Source of the DNA: VFMC01 sp046331225
GTDB taxonomy: Bacteria; Actinomycetota; Acidimicrobiia; Acidimicrobiales; Ilumatobacteraceae
Direction: 5' to 3'
DNA length: 64,000 nucleotides
Assembly: GCA_046331225.1 (NCBI GenBank)
Contig: JAXLRF010000006.1
Span: 1-64,000, forward strand
The notes under the pieces are model-generated. The model ran no database searches. It was not told where the DNA came from and saw nothing but the letters and a program-made list of their open reading frames with translations. Positions 27,997-36,403 of this stretch are shown piece after piece. A program made the translations under genes and the position numbers. The number at the start of each line of letters is the position of its first letter. Positions within the stretch are counted from its first letter, which is position 1.

Positions 27997-29628
27997 ATGT
28001 TGATCGAACTGCACATCGAAGACCTCGGGGTCATCTCGTCGCTCGACCTCGTCGTCGGGCCCGGACTCACCGTGTTCACCGGCGAGACCGGAGCTGGCAA
28101 GACCATGCTCGTCGAGGCCATCAGCCTGCTCGTCGGTGGTCGCGCCGATGCCACGATGGTGCGCACCGGTGCCACCGAAGCACGGGTCGAGGGCCGGTTC
28201 GTCGACGGCGACGACGAGATCGTGCTCGCTCGCGTGATCCCCGTCGACGGCCGGTCACGCGCCTATGTGAACGGTCGCCTCGCCACGGTGAGCACCCTCG
28301 CCGAGCACGGGGTGCGGCTCGTCGACATCCACGGCCAGCACGCACACCAGAGCCTGCTCAACACCGCGGCCCAGCGCGGCTCGCTCGACCGGTTCGCCGA
28401 CGTCGACCTCGAGCCGCTGCGCGGTGCACGCGCGCGGCTCACCGAGATCGACGCATCGCTCGCCGCGCTCGGCGGCGACGTCCGCACGCGCGCCCGTGAG
28501 GTCGACCTGCTCCGCTTCCAGCTCGAAGAGCTCGACGCGGCCGCCGTCACCGGTGCCGACGAGGACGACGAGCTCGAACGGCTCGAGGACGTGCTGTCGG
28601 GTGCGCAGGCCCACCGCGAAGCGGCTTCGGCGGCCATCGACGCACTCACCGACGACGGGGGTGCACTCGACACCGTCCGTTCGGCGATCGCGATGCTCGG
28701 CGCTCGCGGTCCGTTCACCGAGCTCGCCACCCGGCTGAAGGGCGTGGCGGTCGAGCTCGACGACGTCGCGGCCGAGGTGCGACGCCTCGCCGACGGCATC
28801 GACGACGACCCGGCGAAGCTGGCGCAGGTGACCGAGCGCCGCCAGCTGTTGCGCAATCTGCGCCGCAAGTACGGCGACACCCTGGCCGAGGTGCTCGAGT
28901 TCCACGAGCGCACCCGCGACCGGCTGCGCGAGCTGGAGGGCTACGACGAGGCGGTCGCCCGCCTCGAGCGTGAACGCGAGGCAGCGATGCGCGACGAGCG
29001 CACGGCCGCTGCAGCGGTCGGGGCGGCGCGCCGTGCGGCCTGCGGGCCGCTCGCCACCGCGGTGCAGGCAGGGTTGCGGGAGCTGGCGATGCCGCGCGCC
29101 GAGATCGTGGTCGACGTCGGCGACGAGGACCCGGGCGACGAGGTCACGTTCCTGCTGGCCGCCAACCCGGGCAGCCCGCCGTTGCCGTTGCACAAGGTGG
29201 CATCGGGCGGCGAGCTCGCGCGAACGATGCTCGCGTTGCGTCTGGTGCTGATCGAGGCGCCGGGCACGCTCGTGTTCGACGAGGTCGACGCCGGCATCGG
29301 CGGCAGCGCGGCGACCGCGGTCGGCGCGGCACTCGCCCAGCTGTCGCGCACCCATCAGGTGTTCGTCGTGACCCACCTCGCACAAGTGGCGGCGATGGCC
29401 GATCACCAGGTGCAGGTGACCAAGCTGGTCGAGCAGACCGCGGCGGGCGAACGGACCACCGCTCGCGCCTCGGTGCTCGACGCCGACGAGCGCGTGGCCG
29501 AGATCGCCCGCATGCTCTCGGGTTCGCCCGATTCGGCAGCCGCACGCGAGCACGCAGCCGAGCTGCTCGCCGCGCGCAGCGGCGGCCAGGGACCCGCACG
29601 ACGGGGCCGGCGCCGCGAGGCGCGCTGA
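27997..29628 (+). CDS. recN: DNA repair protein RecN
   Basis: An SMC-like ATPase (543 aa) that helps break repair by bridging DNA ends. The N-terminal head has LGVISSLDLVVGPGLTVFTG followed by Walker A GETGAGKT (~29-36); the middle (~155-370) is a coiled coil with DDDELERLEDVL and RERE-rich helices; the C-terminal head has the signature VASGGELARTMLALRLV, Walker B LVFDEVDAGIGG and the H-loop VTHLAQVAAM. It is slightly short for the family. Its stop overlaps the steA start (TGATG). Confidence 0.96.
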   Translation: MLIELHIEDLGVISSLDLVVGPGLTVFTGETGAGKTMLVEAISLLVGGRADATMVRTGATEARVEGRFVDGDDEIVLARVIPVDGRSRAYVNGRLATVSTLAEHGVRLVDIHGQHAHQSLLNTAAQRGSLDRFADVDLEPLRGARARLTEIDASLAALGGDVRTRAREVDLLRFQLEELDAAAVTGADEDDELERLEDVLSGAQAHREAASAAIDALTDDGGALDTVRSAIAMLGARGPFTELATRLKGVAVELDDVAAEVRRLADGIDDDPAKLAQVTERRQLLRNLRRKYGDTLAEVLEFHERTRDRLRELEGYDEAVARLEREREAAMRDERTAAAAVGAARRAACGPLATAVQAGLRELAMPRAEIVVDVGDEDPGDEVTFLLAANPGSPPLPLHKVASGGELARTMLALRLVLIEAPGTLVFDEVDAGIGGSAATAVGAALAQLSRTHQVFVVTHLAQVAAMADHQVQVTKLVEQTAAGERTTARASVLDADERVAEIARMLSGSPDSAAAREHAAELLAARSGGQGPARRGRRREAR

Positions 29629-30776
29629 TGGCCACGCCGCGCGCCGAGGTGAGCGTCACGGCGCGCGCCCGCGCCGACCGCCGGACCAAGGATCTGGTGA
29701 AACGGCTCGAGCTGGGCGAGATCGCGGTGATCAACCACTCCGACGTCGATCTCGTCGCAGCCGACGGACTGGTCGAGGCCGGCGTGGTCGCGGTGGTCAA
29801 CGCCGCCAAGTCGTTCACCGGGCGGTACCCCAACCTCGGGCCGTTGCAGATCGTGCGGGCCGGGGTGATCCTGATCGACGACGTCGGAGTGGGGCTCCTC
29901 GAACGGGTCACCGAGGGCGGGATCCTGACGATCGACGGCGACCGGATCGTGATCGACGGCGAGGTGGTCGCCACCGGCCACCGCCAGACCGAGGACGAGC
30001 TCGTCACGGCGGTGGCCGAGGCCCGGTCGAACGTGGGCGAGCAGCTCGAGCTGTTCGCCGCCAACACGCTCGAATACCTGCGCCGCGAGCGGCACCTCGC
30101 CACCGACAACCCCGACCTGCCGCCGTCGTCGGTGAAGTTCAAGGGACGCCAGACGCTGATCGTCGTGCGCGGCATCGACTTCCGCGAAGACCTGGCCGCG
30201 TTGCACTCGTCGGGGTACGTGCGCGAGATGCGACCGGTGCTGATCGGTGTCGACGGTGGGGCCGATGCACTGCTGACGCTCGGCCTGACGCCCGACATCA
30301 TCATCGGCGACATGGACTCGGTGAGCGAGCGCGCGCTGCGCAGCGGTGCCGAGCTGATCGTGCACGCGTACGCCGGAGGTCGCGCGCCGGGCGCCGAACG
30401 GCTGCGCGAACTCGGCCTCCAGTACCTGCTCTTCGAGAGCGCCGGCACCAGCGAGGACATCGCGATGTTGCTCGCGTACGAGCGCGGCACCGAGCTGATC
30501 GTCGCCGTGGGCACCCACAACTCGATGGAGGACTTCCTCGACAAGGGTCGCCAGGGCATGGCGTCGACCTTCCTGGTGCGGTTGAAGGTGGGTCGCGTGC
30601 TGGTCGACGCGAAGGGTGTGAACAACCTGTACCGGCCGGTGGTGAAGGGACGCGACATCGCACTGTTCGCGGTCGCGATGCTGTCGTCGCTGGCGTTGGT
30701 GGTGGCCGTCAGCGAGCCGGTCCGGTTGTGGTTCCGCAGCCTGTGGCTGTGGTTGCGCGCCCGTATCGGGTGGTGA
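29628..30776 (+). CDS. steA: SteA-like cytokinetic ring protein
   Basis: A 382-residue protein of the SteA family, named in Corynebacterium for a role in septation with SteB. The central part resembles thiamin pyrophosphokinase catalytic sequence (VLIGVDGGADALLTLGLTPD, then IIIGDMDSVSERAL), and a single membrane helix lies near the C-terminus (ALFAVAMLSSLALVVAVSEPV). Conserved NAAKSFTGRYPNLGP lies in the N-terminal domain. The order recN-steA-mctB is conserved in actinobacteria. Whether it binds nucleotide is not known. Confidence 0.85.
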   Translation: MATPRAEVSVTARARADRRTKDLVKRLELGEIAVINHSDVDLVAADGLVEAGVVAVVNAAKSFTGRYPNLGPLQIVRAGVILIDDVGVGLLERVTEGGILTIDGDRIVIDGEVVATGHRQTEDELVTAVAEARSNVGEQLELFAANTLEYLRRERHLATDNPDLPPSSVKFKGRQTLIVVRGIDFREDLAALHSSGYVREMRPVLIGVDGGADALLTLGLTPDIIIGDMDSVSERALRSGAELIVHAYAGGRAPGAERLRELGLQYLLFESAGTSEDIAMLLAYERGTELIVAVGTHNSMEDFLDKGRQGMASTFLVRLKVGRVLVDAKGVNNLYRPVVKGRDIALFAVAMLSSLALVVAVSEPVRLWFRSLWLWLRARIGW

Positions 30777-30798
30777 CCCCTGCAAGGATGGACGAGCC

Positions 30799-31752
30799 GT
30801 GATCAGCCTCCGCCAGCACATCTTCAGCCTCGTGGCCGTCTTCGTCGCGCTCGCGATCGGCATCGCCGCGGGCTCGACCGTGGTGCGGGGTCCGCTGCTC
30901 GACAGCACGCGGGCGCGGCTCGAGGCCGCCGAGGAGAACATCTCGATCGAGCGGGCCGAGAACGACGAGTTGGCGGCCGAGCTCGCGCAACTCGACGACT
31001 GGGTCGTCAACGGGCCGGCACAGCTGGTGGGTGGCCGGCTGGCCGACACCGGGGTGCTGCTGGTCGTGGCGGGTGACGTCGACGACGACGTCGTCGATGG
31101 GTTGGTGCGCACCCTGAAGGCCACGGCGGGGTCGTTGCTGGCCGAGCTGCGCATCTCGTCCGACGTGAGCGATCCCGACCAGGTCGACCGGGTTGCGGGG
31201 ATCCTCGGCGTGACCGCCGGCGACGACGTCCGGCCGGCCTCGGTGTTCGGCGAGCGGATCGCCGCGCTCGTGCCGCCGGTCGTCGACGACATCGCCGGCG
31301 TCGACGAGGTGGTGCCGGCGGGGGTGTTGCGCGGCTCGTTCGGCGATCTCGAGGACGCCGGTCTGGTCGACCTGCTCGAGGTCGATTCGTCGCCGACGAC
31401 GGTCGACTCGGTCGAGGTGCTGGTGCTCACCGACCGCAACCTGCCGAACGATCCGGCCGAGATGCTGTCGGGACTGATCACCGTCTCGGATCCGACGGGC
31501 GCCGCGGTGCCCACGCTGGTGGCCGAGGTCGGTCGGGTCGCGCAGGACAACGAGTCGCCGGTGCCGTCGTTCGTGGGCACCGTGCGCGACGACGGTCGCC
31601 TGCGTGACGAGGTGAGCACCGTCGACAACGCTGAGACGTTCCTCGGGTGGATCGCCGCCGTGCTCGGCCTCGAGGCGGGACGTGACGGCTCGGTCGGCCA
31701 CTACGGGTTCCGTGAGGGGGCCGACGGGGCGATCCCCGAGCGGCGACCGTGA
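30799..31752 (+). CDS. MctB/SteB-like single-pass coiled-coil protein
   Basis: The 317-residue protein starts MISLRQHIFSLVAVFVALAIGIAAGSTVV, the typical opening of the mycobacterial MctB (copper transport protein B) family, and shows a membrane helix (~8-27), a coiled coil (~35-65, ARLEAAEENISIERAENDELAAE) and an extracytoplasmic domain. The corynebacterial relative SteB partners SteA in septation; the name copper transporter comes from M. tuberculosis and may not apply. It directly follows steA. Confidence 0.82.
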   Translation: MISLRQHIFSLVAVFVALAIGIAAGSTVVRGPLLDSTRARLEAAEENISIERAENDELAAELAQLDDWVVNGPAQLVGGRLADTGVLLVVAGDVDDDVVDGLVRTLKATAGSLLAELRISSDVSDPDQVDRVAGILGVTAGDDVRPASVFGERIAALVPPVVDDIAGVDEVVPAGVLRGSFGDLEDAGLVDLLEVDSSPTTVDSVEVLVLTDRNLPNDPAEMLSGLITVSDPTGAAVPTLVAEVGRVAQDNESPVPSFVGTVRDDGRLRDEVSTVDNAETFLGWIAAVLGLEAGRDGSVGHYGFREGADGAIPERRP

Positions 31753-33386
31753 CCGGTCCCGACGGTCCTGCCGGATCCGGCGCGGCCGCCCCGGCACTCG
31801 AGGGACGGATGGCGCGCGACACCGTCGTGGTGACCGTGTGCACGTTGTTCTCGCGCCTCACCGGGTTCGTGCGGGTGGTGGTGGCCGCCGCGGTGCTCAG
31901 CAACGGCCCGCTCGGCGACACGTACCACGCGGCCAACATGATCCCGAACCTCGTGTTCGAGTTGGTGGCCGGCGGCGTGTTGCAGGCGGTGCTCGTGCCG
32001 TCGTTCGTGGCGGCGCGCCGCGAGCGCGGCGACGACGGCCTCGGTCGGGCGACGGGGGTGGTGGCCGGCGGACTCGTGCTGGTGCTCGCTGCGATCGCCG
32101 CGGTGGTGATGGCGTTGTCGCCACTGGTGGCCTGGGCGCTGACGGCGCTGGGCGACGACCCGGCGCTGGTGGCCGACAAACGACGGCTGATGGTGCCGAT
32201 GCTGCTGGTGTTCGTGCCGCAGATCGTGTTCTACGGCATCGGGATGGTCACCACGGCAGCGTTGTCGGCCCGCGGCCGTTTCGCCGCTGCTGCACTCGCG
32301 CCGGCGGTGAACAACGTGGTGGTGATCTCGTGCTACCTCGGCTTCCGCGCGGCCCGCGACGGAGCGCCGGCCTCGCTGCACCTCGACGGGCTGCAGTTCG
32401 CGCTGCTCGCGGGTGGCACGACGTTGGCGGTGATCGCGTTCACCGCGGTGCCCGGCGTGGTGCTGGCGTCGCAGGGTGTGCGCTGGCGACCCGTGTGGGC
32501 ACCGCGCGATCCGATCGTGGCGCCGCTGCGGGGGACGATCGGCTGGGCGATGCTGTCGGTGATGGGCACGCTGGTGCCGATGGGCGCGGCGATGGTGCTG
32601 GGCTCGGGCGCTGCCGGCGGGGTGGCGGTGTTCTCGCTGTCGTTCACGTTCTTCGTGCTGCCCCACGCGTTGTTGGCGGTGCCGGTGGCGACGGCGCTGG
32701 CCCCGCGTGTCGCCGACACCTGGCAACGTGGGCGGACGGACGAGACGTCCGAGCTGGTCGACCGGTCGTTGCAGGTGGTCCTGCCATTGCTCGGGCTCGG
32801 GGCGGCGGGTCTCGCGGCGTTGTCGTGGCCGATCGCGCACGTGGTGTCGACCATCGGGCAGGCGGGCAGTCAGGGACCGGCCCCGATCGCGCACACCATC
32901 GCCGTGTTCGGTCTGGGGCTCGTCGGCTACGGGGTGGCGGTCATCATGATGCGGGTGATGTACGGGCTCGACCGGGTGCGCGAGACCGCCCAGCTGGTGA
33001 TCGTGTCGGCGCTCGTCGGCGTGGTGGTGATGGCGATCGCCTCGGAGCTGATCGCCGACGCCGACCGGGCCGCGGCACTGGCCGTCGGGTACGGCGCGGC
33101 GCAGACCGTCACGGCGGTGCTGTTGTCGGTGCGGGCGCGACGGATCGTCGGCGCGCCCCGCGAGAGCTCGACCGGTCGCGTGGTGGTGGGTGGCGCCGTG
33201 GCGGCATCGGCGGCGTTCGTGGTGATGACCGTGGTGCAAGGCCGCTTCGGCGACACTCGGGTGCAGGCCCTCGCTGCGATCGTGGTGGCGGGGCTGGCCG
33301 GCGTGGCGGTGTTCGTGGCCGTGCTGGTGCCGCTCGGCGGGGTGCGTCCGTCGGCGCTGTTGCGGCGAGGTGCGGCTCGTGGGTGA
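31749..33386 (+). CDS. murJ: Lipid II flippase MurJ
   Basis: MurJ moves lipid II outward for peptidoglycan synthesis. The 545-residue protein has about 14 membrane helices and MviN-family motifs: LFSRLTGFVRVVVAA, GDTYHAANMIPNLVFELVAG, MLLVFVPQIVFYGIGMVT, ALSARGRFAAAALAPAVNNV and a C-terminal half repeating the fold. It lacks the long cytoplasmic pseudokinase extension of M. tuberculosis MviN. GTG 31749 overlaps the previous stop. murJ is not usually in the steA/pyrG region, so its presence here is notable. Confidence 0.93.
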   Translation: MTGPDGPAGSGAAAPALEGRMARDTVVVTVCTLFSRLTGFVRVVVAAAVLSNGPLGDTYHAANMIPNLVFELVAGGVLQAVLVPSFVAARRERGDDGLGRATGVVAGGLVLVLAAIAAVVMALSPLVAWALTALGDDPALVADKRRLMVPMLLVFVPQIVFYGIGMVTTAALSARGRFAAAALAPAVNNVVVISCYLGFRAARDGAPASLHLDGLQFALLAGGTTLAVIAFTAVPGVVLASQGVRWRPVWAPRDPIVAPLRGTIGWAMLSVMGTLVPMGAAMVLGSGAAGGVAVFSLSFTFFVLPHALLAVPVATALAPRVADTWQRGRTDETSELVDRSLQVVLPLLGLGAAGLAALSWPIAHVVSTIGQAGSQGPAPIAHTIAVFGLGLVGYGVAVIMMRVMYGLDRVRETAQLVIVSALVGVVVMAIASELIADADRAAALAVGYGAAQTVTAVLLSVRARRIVGAPRESSTGRVVVGGAVAASAAFVVMTVVQGRFGDTRVQALAAIVVAGLAGVAVFVAVLVPLGGVRPSALLRRGAARG

Positions 33387-35433
33387 GTCGGTCGCGGTCG
33401 GCGGACCGTCGTCGCGAGCGCGGCGACCGATGCTCGCGATCGGTGGTGTCGTGGTGCTCGTGCTCGCCGTGCTGGGCGTCGTACGTCCCTCGGGGCCGCG
33501 CTCGACGCCGCTCGGTGCGAGCGACACCGTGGTGATCGTGAGCGTGCCGGGGTTGCGCTGGCAGGACCTGGTGGCCACCGACACGCCGGCGCTCGATTCG
33601 CTGCTGCGGTCGACGGGGCTGATGAGCGTGCGCGCGATCGGGCCCGAGACCACGCCGCTCGAGGGGTATCTGACGATCGGTGCCGGCAACCGCGTGTCGG
33701 CCGACGACACGACGGCCACGCTGGTCGACGCTCGGTGCATCCCGGGCGTGATCGCGGACGCCACCTCGTCGGCGGACGACGACCTGAACGGTGCCGAGCC
33801 GGGTGCACTCGGCCGGCAGTTGCGATCGCTCGGTGTGCGCACCAGCGTGCACGGAACGCCGAGCGCGATCGGCGCGCTCATGGACACCGACGGATGTGTC
33901 GACGCCTACGACGACGAGTTGCCGACCACGTTCGAGCCGGGCGTCTCGCTGGTCGAGCTGGGCGGGCTGGGCGACACCGACAACGCCGCCGAACGCGCCG
34001 CGGCGCTGCACACCATCGACACCTCGATCGCCGCGATGGAGATCGCCGACGACGCGCTCGTGATCGTGCTCGCACCGTCGGCCCCGTTCGACCGCGCCGA
34101 GGTGACCGTGGTCGGTGTCCGTCGCCCGTCGTCGGTGACGGGTGCCGCGGCACCAGGCTCGCTCGTGAGTCCGACGACCCGACGGGCGGACTACGTCACG
34201 CTGTCCGACGTGGCGCCCGCCGTGCTGGCCGCGGTCACTCGCGGCGACGACCCCTCGGCCGAGCTGGTGCTGCCCGAGTCGATGAACGGCACCGAGATGC
34301 GTGCCGTCGCCGAGCCGGGACTCGATGCCGGCGAGCACGAATCGCATCTGGCCGACCTGGCCGAGCGAGTACTGCTGCGCGACCGTGCCGTGGGACCCGT
34401 GAGCGTGGTGTTGGTGGTGCTGCTGGTGTTCTGCGCTGCGGCCGCGGCGGCACGCCGCTGGCGGCTGGCCCGCACCCTCGCGCCGATCGTCGCGGCGTAT
34501 CCGACGGTGTCGTTCGCGACCGGGTTCGTTGCGTATCACCAGTTGCCGCTGAGCTTCGTCGTGGTGATGGTCCCCGTGACGTCGGCGGTGCTGGCGTGGG
34601 TGACCGTCGGCGCCCTGGCGAAGGTGGGTCGTTGGGCACCGGTCGCAGCGCTGTGCGCGCTGCTGTGGGTGCTGATGGTCGTCGACGTCGCGAGCGGATC
34701 GCACCTGCAGATCCACACGCCGCTCGGCTACACGCCCACGGTGGCGGGCCGGTTCATGGGGTACGGCAACCTGTCGTTCGGCCTGGTCGGCGCGGCCGCC
34801 GTCGTCACGGCCGTGGCGGCCATGCACCTCGCCCGACCCGTGGTGCCCGCCACGTGGTGGGCGGCCTTCGTCGGCGCGGTCACCACGATCGCCGTCGCGG
34901 CACCCGCGTTCGGCAGCGACGTCGGTGGCACGCTGGCGATCGTGCCCACGTTCGCGGTGATGGTGGCGATGATCGCCGGCAAGCGCATCGGCTGGCGTCG
35001 GCTGGTCGTGATCGGGGTCGCGACGGTGGCCGCGGTGGCCGCGCTCGCGTTCGTCGACCTCGCCCGGCCGGCGTCGTCGCGCACGCACCTCGGGCGGTTC
35101 CTCGACGACCTGTTGCACGGCGACGGCGGGCTGGTGATCCGGCGCAAGATGCGCGGCAACGTCGCGATCCTCACCTCGAGCTTCTGGTCGTTCGTGCTCG
35201 TCGCCGTGATCGCGTTGCTGCTGGTCGTCGCGTGGCGCCGCCGCGAGCAGGTGCTGCCCGAGATCCGGCGTCGTCCGGCGCTGCGCGTGTTCGTCGTCGG
35301 CTTCGCGACGGTGGCGTTGCTCGGTTTCGGGCTCAACGACAGCGGGCTCGCGGTGCCCGCGATCATGTTGGCGGTCGCCGTGCCGTGGCTCGTGGCCTCG
35401 CTGGTGCCCGTGGTGGCGAGGGCCGGACGATGA
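33370..35433 (+). CDS. Membrane protein with large extracytoplasmic domain
   Basis: The 687-residue protein has one N-terminal helix (~20-40), a large extracytoplasmic domain (~45-335), and about nine helices (~340-687). The outer domain starts VVIVSVPGLRWQDLVATDTP and contains TPLEGYLTIGAGNRVSADD, sequence that recalls phosphatase/sulfatase-fold proteins, but no metal site is clear. I cannot name the family. It overlaps murJ by 17 nt (GTG 33370; GTG 33379 is an alternative start) and the next transferase by 4 nt, so the trio is probably co-translated and works on the envelope. Confidence 0.7.
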   Translation: MRLVGESVAVGGPSSRARRPMLAIGGVVVLVLAVLGVVRPSGPRSTPLGASDTVVIVSVPGLRWQDLVATDTPALDSLLRSTGLMSVRAIGPETTPLEGYLTIGAGNRVSADDTTATLVDARCIPGVIADATSSADDDLNGAEPGALGRQLRSLGVRTSVHGTPSAIGALMDTDGCVDAYDDELPTTFEPGVSLVELGGLGDTDNAAERAAALHTIDTSIAAMEIADDALVIVLAPSAPFDRAEVTVVGVRRPSSVTGAAAPGSLVSPTTRRADYVTLSDVAPAVLAAVTRGDDPSAELVLPESMNGTEMRAVAEPGLDAGEHESHLADLAERVLLRDRAVGPVSVVLVVLLVFCAAAAAARRWRLARTLAPIVAAYPTVSFATGFVAYHQLPLSFVVVMVPVTSAVLAWVTVGALAKVGRWAPVAALCALLWVLMVVDVASGSHLQIHTPLGYTPTVAGRFMGYGNLSFGLVGAAAVVTAVAAMHLARPVVPATWWAAFVGAVTTIAVAAPAFGSDVGGTLAIVPTFAVMVAMIAGKRIGWRRLVVIGVATVAAVAALAFVDLARPASSRTHLGRFLDDLLHGDGGLVIRRKMRGNVAILTSSFWSFVLVAVIALLLVVAWRRREQVLPEIRRRPALRVFVVGFATVALLGFGLNDSGLAVPAIMLAVAVPWLVASLVPVVARAGR

Positions 35434-36284
35434 GCGCGCTCCTGGCGTTCGTGGCCGGTGTCGTCGCCGCCGCCGGGCTGTGGCGTGCGATGGCACCCCA
35501 GTTCCACGAGAGCGAGGTGCTGAGACGGCAGAACTACCGCGGTCACGCACTGCCCGTGGCGAGCGGCGTGATCGTCGTGCTGGCCGTCGTGCTGGTGTGT
35601 GCCACCTACTCGGTGTGGATCCGCTTCGGCGCGGACGCGCCGATCGAGCAGGTGCGCCTCGCCAACCTGCTCGCGTACAGCGGCACGGCGCTCGGCTACG
35701 GGTTGCTCGGGTTGCTCGACGACCTGGTCGGTGCGACGAGCACGAAGGGGTTCCGCGGCCACCTCGGCGCGCTCGCCCACGGCAGGGTCACCACCGGGCT
35801 GGTGAAGCTCGTGTGGGGTGTGCTGCTGGGCGTGCTCGCCGCACCCGGCACCGGATGGGGCGGGTTGCGGGGCGGCCTCGTGATCGCTGCGACGGCCAAC
35901 CTCGGCAACCTGTTCGATCGTGCGCCGGGTCGCACGATCAAGGTGTCGTTGCTCGGCGGTCTGCTCGTCGTCGCGCTCGGTGTGCCGGCCGGCGAGATCA
36001 CGTCGATGGCGCTCGTGCTCGGTGCCGGGCTCGCGATGCTGCTCCCCGACCTGCGCGAACGGTGCATGCTGGGCGACACCGGCTCGAACGTGCTCGGCGG
36101 CGCGGTGGGCTTCGGTCTCGTGGTGGCGCTCGGTCCGACGGGGGAGTGGATCGCGCTCGGTGCGCTCGTGGCGCTCAACCTGGCGAGCGAGCGGATCAGC
36201 TTCACCCGGGTGATCGACGCGACCCCGCCGTTGCGCTGGTTCGACCGGCTCGGCGCGCTGCCCGAGCGTCGCGGGCGGGCCTGA
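35430..36284 (+). CDS. MraY/WecA-like polyprenyl-P sugar-1-P transferase
   Basis: A 284-residue membrane protein of the glycosyltransferase 4 / MraY superfamily, which loads a UDP-activated amino sugar phosphate onto a polyprenyl phosphate. Diagnostic pieces are LLGLLDDLVG (the Asp pair), NLGNLFDRAPGRTIK, and CMLGDTGSNVLGGAVGF. It is shorter than MraY (about 320-360 aa), and the usual HHHFQ-type loop of true MraY is not evident, so another polyprenyl sugar-phosphate transferase is more likely. ATG 35430 overlaps the previous stop. Confidence 0.78.
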   Translation: MSALLAFVAGVVAAAGLWRAMAPQFHESEVLRRQNYRGHALPVASGVIVVLAVVLVCATYSVWIRFGADAPIEQVRLANLLAYSGTALGYGLLGLLDDLVGATSTKGFRGHLGALAHGRVTTGLVKLVWGVLLGVLAAPGTGWGGLRGGLVIAATANLGNLFDRAPGRTIKVSLLGGLLVVALGVPAGEITSMALVLGAGLAMLLPDLRERCMLGDTGSNVLGGAVGFGLVVALGPTGEWIALGALVALNLASERISFTRVIDATPPLRWFDRLGALPERRGRA

Positions 36285-36343
36285 ACTCGCCGGAACGCGG
36301 CGGAACGTCGTCGTCATCCGCGCGGCCCGAGGGGGTGTCGCGA

Positions 36344-36349
36344 TATGCT
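36344..36349 (+). promoter_or_regulatory. -10-like box for pyrG
   Basis: TATGCT lies about 55 nt before the pyrG ATG, in a 119-nt gap after the envelope trio. A Shine-Dalgarno GGAGG (36391-36395) follows, so pyrG would have a short leader and not be leaderless. No clear -35 or attenuator hairpin was seen. Confidence 0.35.
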
Positions 36350-36403
36350 GCTCTCCCGTTGTCAGTGCGCCTCACGGCGAGCCTGGAAGCGGAGGTCCGG
36401 TCG

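Noticed and set aside
29403..31628. 741-aa antisense frame opposite recN-steA-mctB
   Set aside because: Ser/Arg/Thr-rich shadow frame; the plus-strand genes are well supported by synteny.
33109..35550. 813-aa antisense frame rich in Arg/His/Asp opposite murJ and its neighbour
   Set aside because: Shadow of GC-rich coding DNA, no domain, and the plus strand holds a clear membrane protein.
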